The notes beneath the pieces were generated by a model that saw only the letters and a list, made by a program, of their open reading frames with translations, was not told where the DNA came from and did not search any database. Below, in pieces: positions 9,501 to 23,100 of a DNA stretch of 64,000 nucleotides. Source of the DNA: Mesostigma viride (Eukaryota > Streptophyta > Mesostigmatophyceae > Mesostigmatales > Mesostigmataceae). The DNA is taken from the NCBI GenBank assembly GCA_009746045.1, contig RPFO01000154.1:8928193-8992192 (forward strand), written 5' to 3'. Each line of letters begins with the position of its first letter. The stretch's first letter is position 1. Both the position numbers and the translations under genes were made by a program.

Positions 9501-12500
9501 AGACGGAGCGATGCTGGCGGCGAGCATTAACGCGGTAATGACTGTGCCAGCGGCAAGCATGGCGACGAGAAGACAGACTCTGAAACGGCAAGCTGCGGCC
9601 AGCCCATCATTCTGTTGCATGGAAAGCGGTGAGTGCAAATGGTCACCAGGAACCCGACACCTTACCCACTGGGTTGCACTTGGTTGTACTGTAGAGGTCT
9701 GCGCTTGGTTGTATTGTAGAGGTCTACCTTCCTTGACTGCAACAACACAATTGTGGCAGTTGATCCGTGCTTACCACACCCAGCAATGATGGCTCCATCT
9801 CACTTACCCCCCCCCTCTGCCCCTATCCCCGCGCCCCCCCACCGTCAGCCCCCCCTCCCCGCCAGCCTTACTTCTGCAGCAGCTGGGCCCCGTCCGGCAG
9901 CAGGGGCCTCCCCTTCAGCTCCGTCACACGCATGCGCTCCAGCTTACGTTGCATGGGAGGGAGGGGGGGGGGAGAGGAGGGGGGGGGAGGGGAGGGAGCG
10001 CAAGGAGAATGGCCAAAGGCAGTGGCCATGATGTCACTAACACTGGCAGTCTTGCCACTGCAGCTATAACCATCATTTAGAACTAGAACTAGTAGCAACA
10101 TCTGAAGGTTACAGAAGTTGTAAAATGCAAATATTCTCACCTCAGCAAGGCACGGCATGTGTATGCAAGCCGGGCGCACCTGGACGTGAACCACGCAGCG
10201 AGCAGGGGAAGCAGCTATCCTCACGGCCAGGCATTATTATCCATCTGCGTGGAAAAGGAAGCGATGTGTGGAATGCAGGTGGCCGGCCTCACCTGCACAT
10301 GCGCCGCGCACAGCAGCGCTGACAGCAGGGGAAGCGTCGGGTCGCCCGAAAGGCCGTCGCTGGGGAGAGAAGTAACAAGGGTGGGCGGTAGGGGGAACAG
10401 AAACCAGAGGGGCATTGCAGTGGGGGGGGACAGAAGGAAAATGGCATGGCGGTGGGGGGGATGGAAAGAAAGGGCCAAAGAGGGGGCGGGGGCAGAAGAA
10501 AAATGGCATGGCGGTGGGGGGGATAGAAAGAACGGAGCATGAAAGGGGGGGGGGGGGCAGAAAGAAAGGGGTCTGGAGGGGGGGGGGGACGGAAGGAGAA
10601 TGGCATGGCGGAAGGAAGGGGCGGAAGAAAGGGGCAGAAGAAAGGGGCATGGCGGTGTTTGGGGCCGAGAGCGGTAGTGCTGGCGCACGAAGACGGAAGG
10701 GCCTAGCGTCAGGCAACCTTGTGGCAACACGGTGACAACATGGTGAGTTTCAGGAACAGATTTTATATCATGGGGACAGATCAATAAAGTAAGCGGGATA
10801 CTTGCATGTGTTCCAATCGCCACTGTCCACGCTACTCTGCATGCGAAGTACATTATGTAACAGCAGGTGGCGAGATCAGCCCATGTCAAGGCACAATACG
10901 CTCATGCAGTGCTGCACGGCTACAGCACACTGGCCACAAAGTGATGAAAGGGACTTGAAACAAAGCACCAAATTAAGTTTCCTGTTTGGGGAAGAAAGCG
11001 AACGGGGGTTGCTGACTAGAAAACCCTAGCTGGAAAGTGGATACAAGAAGCAAAATACCAAGTAGTATTAACAAACACCATTAACAAAATACCAAGTAGT
11101 ATCAACAAACACCATTAACAAAATACCAAGTAGTATTAACAAACACCATTAACAAAATACCAAGTAGTATTAACAAACACCATTAACAAAATACAAGTAG
11201 TATTAACAAACACCATTAATAAAATACCATTAACCAAATACCAAGTAGTATTAACAAACACCATTAACAAAATACCAAGTAGTATTAACAAACACCATTT
11301 TTCACCAACAACAAACGCCACGGCGCGAAGGAAAGCTCAACAATGTGTGTCGGTACTAAAATCATGGATTCCGGCGCCAATTAAAAAGCTGAATATCAAC
11401 CGCATTTGTTTGACATGCATTTTTGGTGCACAAGGTTGCTGGGAGAGAATGCGACACATCGACACAGTGAAAAAGCTGAATATCAACCGCATTTGTTTGA
11501 CATGCATTTTTGGTGCACAAGGTTGCTGGGAGAGAATGCGACACATCGACACAGTGAAAAAGCTGAATATCAACCGCATTTGTTTGACATGCATTTTTGG
11601 TGCACAAGGTTGCTGGGAGAGAATGCGACACATCGACACAGTGGGACCGACTCGGTGGCGAATAACCTCGATGGGAGCAAGGCTCAAAGAGCTTTAAGAT
11701 ATGCAAGTTGTTTCGAGGATCCCTGCCCGTGCGTGCGTGCACAAAATACTTCACACACAAATTCAAAGGCTACCATTTCGTTTTTCTTCCACCCACCAAC
11801 CGCTCCGACAAGGCAGGCGGGCAGACCGGACCCCATGTCTATAAATAGCTTCAAGCAGCGACCACTCACTGCAGCAGCGGCAACGCGTAGAGTGCCGCAA
11901 ACACCCAGTAGAGGGAGACTGATGACTCGCCCGACAGCGACAGTGCAGGGAAGACCCACGCCTGGCCACGGTACGGCAATGTGGTGACGGTGGCGGTGGC
12001 GGCGGCAGTAGAACCAGCACCGTTCATCGGCAGAACCGACATACAAGGGGGCAGCACAGGGAGAAATGGGCCCAGGAAAGCCAGGTTGTATGTACCTGTC
12101 GGTGAATGAAGCAAAACCTTGTTTCAACCCTCCATCCGTCCCTGGCCCATGCCCCCGCCCCCCGCCCCCGCCCGCGCCCGCCCCTGCCCCCGCCCCTGCC
12201 CCCGCCCCCGCCCCCGCCCCCTCCCCCGCCCCCTCCCCTGCCCCCTTCCCCGCCCCCACCCCCGCCCCCGCCCCTGCCCCCGCCCCTCCCCGCCCCCCGC
12301 CCCCCCGCCCGCCCCCGCCCCGCCCCGCCCCCGCCCCGCCCCCGCCCCCGCCCGCCCCCCCGCCCCCGCCCCCGCCCCCCCCGCCCCTCCCGCGCCCCGC
12401 CCACACCCCCGCCTCCACCCCCGCCCGCCCCCGCCCACCCCGTGCCCCATGCTGCCCACCCTGTGCCCCATGCGCAGGAATTCGTATGGGCGCCCGGATC

Positions 12501-14111
12501 CCTGGCACGTCCACGGCGCGAGGGCACGTTCTTCCCTCATGCTGCTACTGCTGACCATCCAATACTCACCACCCAATACTCACCATCCAACAGAGGAAAG
12601 AACACTCACCACTCCATAAGGGGATGCAGCACTCACCATCCAACACAGTACTGCACATCCAACACCATACTGTAGAGGAAAGGGACACTCACCACTCAAT
12701 AAAGGGGATGACAGTCCCTGTGATAGCGGGGAGGGCACTCACCATCTAGTTAGGGGGATAGCACTCACCACCTGATAACAAAAACGGGCACTTAATATCA
12801 TTCTGGTGAAGAAGTGGTTCTCACCATCCAGTTAAAAAAGGGGATGGCGCTGACGACGGCAGTTACCCCCCACTGGTAGCCCTGCTCGCTGAAGGGGCTT
12901 CCCCAGTTGGACCCGTCCTCCATGCCCTCGCCCTCGCCCTCACCCTCGCCCTCACCCTCGCCCTCACCCTCGCCCTCATAATCTCCACTTGTGGCGGCCG
13001 CCTCACCAAGCGGGCTACTGCGACCTGCAGGCACTGTGCGCGTGGATGTGTGCGGCGTTCATGTCTTGCTGTCATTCAAAAAGTCCTCCGGCAACAACCA
13101 ATGAACTTTAACTTCAAACCTGGGGATATTGAAGCTTATGGAAAACTCCGTGACATGCTGAAGAGACTGTTCTACGAGGTTCAGGGAACAGAAGTACCCG
13201 AATGTGGCGCATCTGACCATGTGGCGTAGCTGTGGTGCGATGTGAGGGCCTAGCAGATCCACCGACTACCGAGTGGCAAAAAGGTTTCCGCACAATATGA
13301 CCCGAACTACAGACCGTTTATCTGCCATGTCAGATGCAAGTAATCAGCGCTCTATCTACAGGCCACCACCACACGCCACAAGCCTGGGCCCTGAGGGGGC
13401 AAAGAAACAGTCATGGAGCCACCCCACGCTCTCCCTCCCTTCCCCCCCCTTCCCCCCCCTTGCCCCCCCTTGCCCCCCCTTGCCCCCCCTTGCCCCCCTT
13501 GCCCCCCTTGCCCCCCTTGCCCCCCTTGCCCCCCTTGCCCCCCTTGCCCCCCTTGCCCCCCTTGCCCCCCTTGCCCCCCTTCCCCCCTTCCCCCCCTTCC
13601 CCCCCTTCCCCCCCCTTCACCCCCTCCCCCCCTTCCCCCCCTTCCCCCCCTTCCCCCCCTTCCCCCCTGTCCCCCCCCTTCCCCCCTTCCCCCCTGTCCC
13701 CCCCTTCCAATGTCGTACACCTCAACGACCCACACTTCACCACCCTAGCCCTGCACTCATGCATGGGCACTCCCACACACAGCCGCACCACCCGAGCGGC
13801 CAGCCCCCTGATCCCGTCATGCGCGGCCTCGCTCGACATGCCCCTACCGGCCTCACGGCCCTACTAACAAGTTCCTGGCCCCCTGGCCCCGGAGCCAGCA
13901 TCCCGCCCACCCAACCACTACCTGGTCTCTTTCCCGGCGCCAGCAGCACTTGAACCCCCGTATAGCCCATCGCCACCACCAGCGCGGTGCAGATGGCGGC
14001 ATCCACGCCGTCGAGGGACATGCGGCAGGGGGCGGGGCCGCGCAAGCAGGGGACTTGCTTCCCGGTGCGTGCGCCAGCGGTCTGTGAGGGCGCTCGCTGC
14101 AGAAACAGCAT
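6581..14111 (-). CDS. Unrecognised seven-exon protein, probably plastid membrane protein
   Basis: Exons on the minus strand: 14111 (or 14021)-13922, 13024-12825, 11961-11870, 10359-10293, 9942-9872, 9379-9295 and 6724-6581. Every junction is GT-AG and all phases agree, giving about 282 aa. The first 30 residues (MLFLQRAPSQTAGARTGKQ...) lack acidic residues and resemble a transit peptide; a second Met is at 14021. Then come a hydrophobic segment (ICTALVVAMGYTGVQVLLA), nine Glu-Gly pairs, 'GVTAVVSAIPFFNWM' joined to 'AWVFPALSL', a further hydrophobic stretch 'SLYWVFAALYALPLL', 'SALLCAAHVQ' joined to 'LERMRVTELKG', and 'RTIKTWISEEVAEA'. The 47-residue Lys/Glu-rich C-terminus looks like a coiled coil. 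I do not know the family. The region between the two hydrophobic halves and the 'AHVQ-LER' junction reads like chloroplast membrane proteins of unknown function. Introns carry most of the local repeats. The true 5' end could also lie beyond the giant minisatellite. Confidence 0.7.
7334..7498. repeat. Three tandem 55-bp repeats
   Basis: The block starting AACGAGAGTGTTCATTGTC recurs at 7334, 7389 and 7444 with almost no change. It contains GGTTTAGGG and lies in the last intron of the seven-exon gene. Confidence 0.9.
7496..7550. repeat. Degenerate telomere-like TTTAGGG tract
   Basis: GGTTTAGGGTTAAGGGTTTA followed by further GGTTAGG and GGTTTAGGG pieces. This is the plant/green-algal telomere motif in degenerate, interstitial form. 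Confidence 0.45.
7671..8830. repeat. 45-bp minisatellite, about 25-26 units, intronic
   Basis: The unit contains GGTTGAGGCATGCC, TTGCCACCATTGGCC and ACGGGTGGGTTCACG and repeats exactly every 45 bp. A few sites vary: G/A/TG near the CATGCC, GGG/TTG, and ATT/ACT. Because 45 is divisible by three, several frames stay open for more than 400 codons on both strands. It lies wholly inside the 9294-6725 intron of the minus-strand gene, whose flanking exons splice in phase without it, so it is most simply non-coding. Confidence 0.92.
9231..9264. repeat. (AC)n microsatellite
   Basis: About 34 bp of CACA dinucleotides with occasional CG. It sits just 3' of the GTGTGT donor of the exon at 9379-9295. Confidence 0.85.
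11051..11300. repeat. 34-bp AT-rich minisatellite, about seven units
   Basis: Units contain AAAATACCAAGTAGTATT followed by AACAAACACCATTAAC, with one shortened unit near 11215. It lies in the intron between the exons at 11961-11870 and 10359-10293. Confidence 0.9.
11383..11643. repeat. Three tandem 87-bp repeats
   Basis: The block beginning AAAAAGCTGAATATCAACCG recurs at 11383, 11470 and 11557 with virtually no differences, so the expansion is recent. It is in the same intron as the 34-bp array. Confidence 0.92.
12140..12440. repeat. CCCCCGCCC-type low-complexity tract (G-rich on the sense strand)
   Basis: About 300 bp of almost pure C with interspersed G and T. It reads as GGGCGGGGG runs on the coding strand of the minus-strand gene and has strong G-quadruplex potential. 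It lies in the intron between exons 2 and 3. Long Pro/Ala or Gly/Arg open frames across it are artefacts of composition. Confidence 0.88.
13432..13706. repeat. (CCCCCCTTG/CCCCCCTTC)n pyrimidine tract
   Basis: A pure-pyrimidine plus strand with 9-12 bp periodicity, interrupted only by single Gs. On the sense strand of the minus-strand gene it is GGGGGGCAAGG and GGGGGGAAGG. It occupies most of the first intron (13921-13025). Confidence 0.88.
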
Positions 14112-14119
14112 CAGGCAGT

Positions 14120-17100
14120 TGGTGACGGGGGCAAGTGCATCAGAAAAATGGGTGACGGGGACACGTGCATCAGGCGGTGGATGACGGGGACACGCGCATC
14201 AGGCGGTGGATGATGGGGACACGTGCATCAGGCGGTGGATGACGGGGACACGCGCATCAGGGGGTGGATGACGGGGACACGCGCATCAGGCGGTGGATGA
14301 CGGGGACACGCGCATCAGGCGGTGGATGACGGGGACACGCGCATCAGGCGGTGGATGACGGGGACACGCGCATCAGGCGGTGGATGACGGGGACACGCGC
14401 ATCAGGCGGTGGATGACGGGGACACGCGCATCAGGCGGTGGATGACGGGGACACGCGCATCAGGCGGTGGATGACGGGGACACGTGCATCAGGCGGTGGA
14501 TGACGGGGACACGCGCATCAGGCGGTGGATGACGGGGACACGTGCATCAGGCGGTGGATGACGGGGACACGCGCATCAGGCGGTGGATGACGGGGACACG
14601 CGCATCAGGCGGTGGATGACGGGGACACGCGCATCAGGCGGTGGATGACGGGGACACGTGCATCAGGCGGTGGATGACGGGGACACGTGCATCAGGCGGT
14701 GGATGACGGGGACACGCGCATCAGGCGGTGGATGACGGGGACACGCGCATCAGGCGGTGGATGACGGGGACACGCGCATCAGGCGGTGGATGACGGGGAC
14801 ACGTGCATCAGGCGGTGGATGACGGGGACACGCGCATCAGGCGGTGGATGACGGGGACACGCGCATCAGGCGGTGGATGACGGGGACACGCGCATCAGGC
14901 GGTGGATGACGGGGACACGTGCATCAGGCGGTGGATGACGGGGACAAGGCGGTGGATGACGGGGACACGCGCATCAGGCGGTGGATGACGGGGACACGCG
15001 CATCAGGCGGTGGATGACGGGGACACGCGCATCAGGCGGTGGATGACGGGGACACGTGCATCAGGCGGTGGATGACGGGGACACGCGCATCAGGCGGTGG
15101 ATGACGGGGACACGCGCATCAGGCGGTGGATGACGGGGACACGCGCATCAGGCGGTGGATGACGGGGACACGTGCATCAGGCGGTGGATGACGGGGACAC
15201 GCGCATCAGGCGGTGGATGACGGGGACACGTGCATCAGGCGGTGGATGACGGGGACACGCGCATCAGGCGGTGGATGACGGGGACACGCGCATCAGGCGG
15301 TGGATGACGGGGACACGCGCATCAGGCGGTGGATGACGGGGACACGTGCATCAGGCGGTGGATGACGGGGACACGCGCATCAGGCGGTGGATGACGGGGA
15401 CACGCGCATCAGGCGGTGGATGACGGGGACACACGCATCAGGCGGTGGATGACGGGGACACGCGCATCAGGCGGTGGATGACGGGGACACGCGCATCAGG
15501 CGGTGGATGACGGGGACACGCGCATCAGGCGGTGGATGACGGGGACACGTGCATCAGGCGGTGGATGACGGGGACACGCGCATCAGGCGGTGGATGACGG
15601 GGACACGCGCATCAGGCGGTGGATGACGGGGACACGCGCATCAGGCGGTGGATGACGGGGACACGCGCATCAGGCGGTGGATGACGGGGACAAGGCGGTG
15701 GATGACGGGGACACGCGCATCAGGCGGTGGATGACGGGGACACGCGCATCAGGCGGTGGATGACGGGGACACGTGCATCAGGCGGTGGATGACGGGGACA
15801 AGGCGGTGGATGACGGGGACACGTGCATCAGGCGGTGGATGACGGGGACACGTGCATCAGGCGGTGGATGACGGGGACACGCGCATCAGGCGGTGGATGA
15901 CGGGGACACGCGCATCAGGCGGTGGATGACGGGGACACGTGCATCAGGCGGTGGATGACGGGGACACGCGCATCAGGCGGTGGATGACGGGGACAAGGCG
16001 GTGGATGACGGGGACACGCGCATCAGGCGGTGGATGACGGGGACACGCGCATCAGGCGGTGGATGACGGGGACACGTGCATCAGGCGGTGGATGACGGGG
16101 ACAAGGCGGTGGATGACGGGGACACGCGCATCAGGCGGTGGATGACGGGGACACGTGCATCAGGCGGTGGATGACGGGGACACGCGCATCAGGCGGTGGA
16201 TGACGGGGACACGTGCATCAGGCGGTGGATGACGGGGACACGTGCATCAGGCGGTGGATGACGGGGACACGCGCATCAGGCGGTGGATGACGGGGACACG
16301 CGCATCAGGCGGTGGATGACGGGGACACGTGCATCAGGCGGTGGATGACGGGGACACGTGCATCAGGCGGTGGATGACGGGGACACGCATCAGGCGGTGG
16401 ATGACGGGGACACGCGCATCAGGCGGTGGATGACGGGGACACGCGCATCAGGCGGTGGATGACGGGGACAAGGCGGTGGATGACGGGGACACGCGCATCA
16501 GGCGGTGGATGACGGGGACACGTGCATCAGGCGGTGGATGACGGGGACAAGGCGGTGGATGACGGGGACACGCGCATCAGGCGGTGGATGACGGGGACAC
16601 GCGCATCAGGCGGTGGATGACGGGGACACGCGCATCAGGCGGTGGATGACGGGGACACGCGCATCAGGCGGTGGATGACGGGGACACGCGCATCAGGCGG
16701 TGGATGACGGGGACACGTGCATCAGGCGGTGGATGACGGGGACACGCGCATCAGGCGGTGGATGACGGGGACACGCGCATCAGGCGGTGGATGACGGGGA
16801 CACGCGCATCAGGCGGTGGATGACGGGGACACGCGCATCAGGCGGTGGATGACGGGGACACGTGCATCAGGCGGTGGATGACGGGGACAAGGCGGTGGAT
16901 GACGGGGACACGTGCATCAGGCGGTGGATGACGGGGACACGTGCATCAGGCGGTGGATGACGGGGACACGCGCATCAGGCGGTGGATGACGGGGACACGT
17001 GCATCAGGCGGTGGATGACGGGGACACGTGCATCAGGCGGTGGATGACGGGGACACGTGCATCAGGCGGTGGATGACGGGGACACGCGCATCAGGCGGTG

Positions 17101-20100
17101 GATGACGGGGACACGCGCATCAGGCGGTGGATGACGGGGACACGTGCATCAGGCGGTGGATGACGGGGACACGTGCATCAGGCGGTGGATGACGGGGACA
17201 CGTGCATCAGGCGGTGGATGACGGGGACACGTGCATCAGGCGGTGGATGACGGGGACACGTGCATCAGGCGGTGGATGACGGGGACACGTGCATCAGGCG
17301 GTGGATGACGGGGACACGTGCATCAGGCGGTGGATGACGGGGACACGTGCATCAGGCGGTGGATGACGGGGACACGTGCATCAGGCGGTGGATGACGGGG
17401 ACACGTGCATCAGGCGGTGGATGACGGGGACACGCGCATCAGGCGGTGGATGACGGGGACACGTGCATCAGGCGGTGGATGACGGGGACACGTGCATCAG
17501 GCGGTGGATGACGGGGACACGTGCATCAGGCGGTGGATGACGGGGACACGCGCATCAGGCGGTGGATGACGGGGACACGTGCATCAGGCGGTGGATGACG
17601 GGGACACGCGCATCAGGCGGTGGATGACGGGGACACGCGCATCAGGCGGTGGATGACGGGGACACGCGCATCAGGCGGTGGATGACGGGGACACGTGCAT
17701 CAGGCGGTGGATGACGGGGACACGTGCATCAGGCGGTGGATGACGGGGACAAGGCGGTGGATGACGGGGACACGCGCATCAGGCGGTGGATGACGGGGAC
17801 ACGTGCATCAGGCGGTGGATGACGGGGACAAGGCGGTGGATGACGGGGACACGCGCATCAGGCGGTGGATGACGGGGACACGTGCATCAGGCGGTGGATG
17901 ACGGGGACACGTGCATCAGGCGGTGGATGACGGGGACACGTGCATCAGGCGGTGGATGACGGGGACACGTGCATCAGGCGGTGGATGACGGGGACACGCG
18001 CATCAGGCGGTGGATGACGGGGACAAGGCGGTGGATGACGGGGACACGCGCATCAGGCGGTGGATGACGGGGACACGTGCATCAGGCGGTGGATGACGGG
18101 GACACGCGCATCAGGCGGTGGATGACGGGGACACGCGCATCAGGCGGTGGATGACGGGGACACGCGCATCAGGCGGTGGATGACGGGGACACGCGCATCA
18201 GGCGGTGGATGACGGGGACACGCGCATCAGGCGGTGGATGACGGGGACAAGGCGGTGGATGACGGGGACACGCGCATCAGGCGGTGGATGACGGGGACAC
18301 GCATCAGGCGGTGGATGACGGGGACACGCGCATCAGGCGGTGGATGACGGGGACACGGCGGTGGATGACGGGGACACGCGCATCAGGCGGTGGATGACGG
18401 GGACACGCGCATCAGGCGGTGGATGACGGGGACACGTGCATCAGGCGGTGGATGACGGGGACACGCGCATCAGGCGGTGGATGACGGGGACACGCGCATC
18501 AGGCGGTGGATGACGGGGACACGCGCATCAGGCGGTGGATGACGGGGACAAGGCGGTGGATGACGGGGACACGCGCATCAGGCGGTGGATGACGGGGACA
18601 CGCGCATCAGGCGGTGGATGACGGGGACACGCGCATCAGGCGGTGGATGACGGGGACACGGCGGTGGATGACGGGGACACGCGCATCAGGCGGTGGATGA
18701 CGGGGACACACGCATCAGGCGGTGGATGACGGGGACACGCGCATCAGGCGGTGGATGACGGGGACACGCGCATCAGGCGGTGGATGACGGGGACACGCGC
18801 ATCAGGCGGTGGATGACGGGGACACGCGCATCAGGCGGTGGATGACGGGGACACGCGCATCAGGCGGTGGATGACGGGGACACGCGCATCAGGCGGTGGA
18901 TGACGGGGACACGTGCATCAGGCGGTGGATGACGGGGACACGCGCATCAGGCGGTGGATGACGGGGACACGCGCATCAGGCGGTGGATGACGGGGACAAG
19001 GCGGTGGATGACGGGGACACGTGCATCAGGCGGTGGATGACGGGGACACGCGCATCAGGCGGTGGATGACGGGGACACGCGCATCAGGCGGTGGATGACG
19101 GGGACACGTGCATCAGGCGGTGGATGACGGGGACAAGGCGGTGGATGACGGGGACACGCGCATCAGGCGGTGGATGACGGGGACACGCGCATCAGGCGGT
19201 GGATGACGGGGACACGTGCATCAGGCGGTGGATGACGGGGACACGCGCATCAGGCGGTGGATGACGGGGACACGCGCATCAGGCGGTGGATGACGGGGAC
19301 ACGCGCATCAGGCGGTGGATGACGGGGACACGCGCATCAGGCGGTGGATGACGGGGACACGCGCATCAGGCGGTGGATGACGGGGACACGTGCATCAGGC
19401 GGTGGATGACGGGGACACGTGCATCAGGCGGTGGATGACGGGGACAAGGCGGTGGATGACGGGGACACGCGCATCAGGCGGTGGATGACGGGGACACGCG
19501 CATCAGGCGGTGGATGACGGGGACACGCGCATCAGGCGGTGGATGACGGGGACACGCGCATCAGGCGGTGGATGACGGGGACACGCGCATCAGGCGGTGG
19601 ATGACGGGGACACGCGCATCAGGCGGTGGATGACGGGGACACGTGCATCAGGCGGTGGATGACGGGGACACGCGCATCAGGCGGTGGATGACGGGGACAA
19701 GGCGGTGGATGACGGGGACACGTGCATCAGGCGGTGGATGACGGGGACACGCGCATCAGGCGGTGGATGACGGGGACACGTGCATCAGGCGGTGGATGAC
19801 GGGGACAAGGCGGTGGATGACGGGGACACGTGCATCAGGCGGTGGATGACGGGGACACGCGCATCAGGCGGTGGATGACGGGGACACGCGCATCAGGCGG
19901 TGGATGACGGGGACACGTGCATCAGGCGGTGGATGACGGGGACACGTGCATCAGGCGGTGGATGACGGGGACACGCGCATCAGGCGGTGGATGACGGGGA
20001 CACGCGCATCAGGCGGTGGATGACGGGGACACGCGCATCAGGCGGTGGATGACGGGGACACGTGCATCAGGCGGTGGATGACGGGGACACGTGCATCAGG

Positions 20101-23100
20101 CGGTGGATGACGGGGACACGCGCATCAGGCGGTGGATGACGGGGACACGCGCATCAGGCGGTGGATGACGGGGACACGTGCATCAGGCGGTGGATGACGG
20201 GGACACGCGCATCAGGCGGTGGATGACGGGGACACGTGCATCAGGCGGTGGATGACGGGGACACGCGCATCAGGCGGTGGATGACGGGGACACGCGCATC
20301 AGGCGGTGGATGACGGGGACACGCGCATCAGGCGGTGGATGACGGGGACACGTGCATCAGGCGGTGGATGACGGGGACACGCGCATCAGGCGGTGGATGA
20401 CGGGGACACGTGCATCAGGCGGTGGATGACGGGGACAAGGCGGTGGATGACGGGGACACGTGCATCAGGCGGTGGATGACGGGGACACGCGCATCAGGCG
20501 GTGGATGACGGGGACACGCGCATCAGGCGGTGGATGACGGGGACACGCGCATCAGGCGGTGGATGACGGGGACACGCGCATCAGGCGGTGGATGACGGGG
20601 ACACGCGCATCAGGCGGTGGATGACGGGGACACGCGCATCAGGCGGTGGATGACGGGGACACGCGCATCAGGCGGTGGATGACGGGGACACGTGCATCAG
20701 GCGGTGGATGACGGGGACACGCGCATCAGGCGGTGGATGACGGGGACACGTGCATCAGGCGGTGGATGACGGGGACACGCGCATCAGGCGGTGGATGACG
20801 GGGACACGCGCATCAGGCGGTGGATGACGGGGACACGTGCATCAGGCGGTGGATGACGGGGACACGCGCATCAGGCGGTGGATGACGGGGACACGCGCAT
20901 CAGGCGGTGGATGACGGGGACACGCGCATCAGGCGGTGGATGACGGGGACACGTGCATCAGGCGGTGGATGACGGGGACACGCGCATCAGGCGGTGGATG
21001 ACGGGGACACGCGCATCAGGCGGTGGATGACGGGGACACGTGCATCAGGCGGTGGATGACGGGGACACGCGCATCAGGCGGTGGATGACGGGGACACGTG
21101 CATCAGGCGGTGGATGACGGGGACACGCGCATCAGGCGGTGGATGACGGGGACACGCGCATCAGGCGGTGGATGACGGGGACACGCGCATCAGGCGGTGG
21201 ATGACGGGGACACGCGCATCAGGCGGTGGATGACGGGGACACGCGCATCAGGCGGTGGATGACGGGGACACGCGCATCAGGCGGTGGATGACGGGGACAC
21301 GTGCATCAGGCGGTGGATGACGGGGACACGCGCATCAGGCGGTGGATGACGGGGACACGCGCATCAGGCGGTGGATGACGGGGACACGCGCATCAGGCGG
21401 TGGATGACGGGGACACGTGCATCAGGCGGTGGATGACGGGGACACGCGCATCAGGCGGTGGATGACGGGGACACGCGCATCAGGCGGTGGATGACGGGGA
21501 CACGCGCATCAGGCGGTGGATGACGGGGACACGCGCATCAGGCGGTGGATGACGGGGACACGCGCATCAGGCGGTGGATGACGGGGACACGCGCATCAGG
21601 CGGTGGATGACGGGGACACGCGCATCAGGCGGTGGATGACGGGGACACGCGCATCAGGCGGTGGATGACGGGGACACGTGCATCAGGCGGTGGATGACGG
21701 GGACACGCGCATCAGGCGGTGGATGACGGGGACACGCGCATCAGGCGGTGGATGACGGGGACACGCGCATCAGGCGGTGGATGACGGGGACACGTGCATC
21801 AGGCGGTGGATGACGGGGACACGCGCATCAGGCGGTGGATGACGGGGACAAGGCGGTGGATGACGGGGACACGCGCATCAGGCGGTGGATGACGGGGACA
21901 CGCGCATCAGGCGGTGGATGACGGGGACACGTGCATCAGGCGGTGGATGACGGGGACAAGGCGGTGGATGACGGGGACACGCGCATCAGGCGGTGGATGA
22001 CGGGGACACGCGCATCAGGCGGTGGATGACGGGGACACGCGCATCAGGCGGTGGATGACGGGGACACGCGCATCAGGCGGTGGATGACGGGGACACGTGC
22101 ATCAGGCGGTGGATGACGGGGACACGCGCATCAGGCGGTGGATGACGGGGACACGCGCATCAGGCGGTGGATGACGGGGACACGTGCATCAGGCGGTGGA
22201 TGACGGGGACACGCGCATCAGGCGGTGGATGACGGGGACACGCGCATCAGGCGGTGGATGACGGGGACACGCGCATCAGGCGGTGGATGACGGGGACACG
22301 TGCATCAGGCGGTGGATGACGGGGACACGTGCATCAGGCGGTGGATGACGGGGACACGCGCATCAGGCGGTGGATGACGGGGACACGCGCATCAGGCGGT
22401 GGATGACGGGGACACGCGCATCAGGCGGTGGATGACGGGGACACGCGCATCAGGCGGTGGATGACGGGGACACGCGCATCAGGCGGTGGATGACGGGGAC
22501 ACGCGCATCAGGCGGTGGATGACGGGGACACGCGCATCAGGCGGTGGATGACGGGGACACGCGCATCAGGCGGTGGATGACGGGGACACGCGCATCAGGC
22601 GGTGGATGACGGGGACACGCGCATCAGGCGGTGGATGACGGGGACACGCGCATCAGGCGGTGGATGACGGGGACACGCGCATCAGGCGGTGGATGACGGG
22701 GACACGTGCATCAGGCGGTGGATGACGGGGACACGCGCATCAGGCGGTGGATGACGGGGACACGCGCATCAGGCGGTGGATGACGGGGACACGCGCATCA
22801 GGCGGTGGATGACGGGGACACGTGCATCAGGCGGTGGATGACGGGGACACGCGCATCAGGCGGTGGATGACGGGGACACGCGCATCAGGCGGTGGATGAC
22901 GGGGACAAGGCGGTGGATGACGGGGACACGCGCATCAGGCGGTGGATGACGGGGACACGCGCATCAGGCGGTGGATGACGGGGACACGTGCATCAGGCGG
23001 TGGATGACGGGGACAAGGCGGTGGATGACGGGGACACGCGCATCAGGCGGTGGATGACGGGGACACGCGCATCAGGCGGTGGATGACGGGGACACGCGCA

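Noticed and set aside
9132-9638. A 168-codon minus-strand frame and overlapping frames around the (AC)n repeat
   Set aside because: Only 9379-9295 joins in phase with neighbouring exons. The remainder is intron and microsatellite.
11870-12095. A longer exon 3 of the seven-exon gene starting at the CGACAG acceptor at 12096
   Set aside because: It would join out of phase with exon 2. The acceptor at 11962-11963 gives phase 0 and a smooth 'PFFNWM-AWVFPAL' junction.
11684-12675. Pro/Ala- and Gly/Arg-rich open frames of 150-276 codons
   Set aside because: They follow from the C-rich tract at 12140-12440, appear in nearly every frame, and contradict the splice model of the seven-exon gene.
13273-13953. 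Pro/Leu-rich plus-strand and Gly/Lys-rich minus-strand frames
   Set aside because: Composition artefacts of the CCCCCCTTG tract in an intron.
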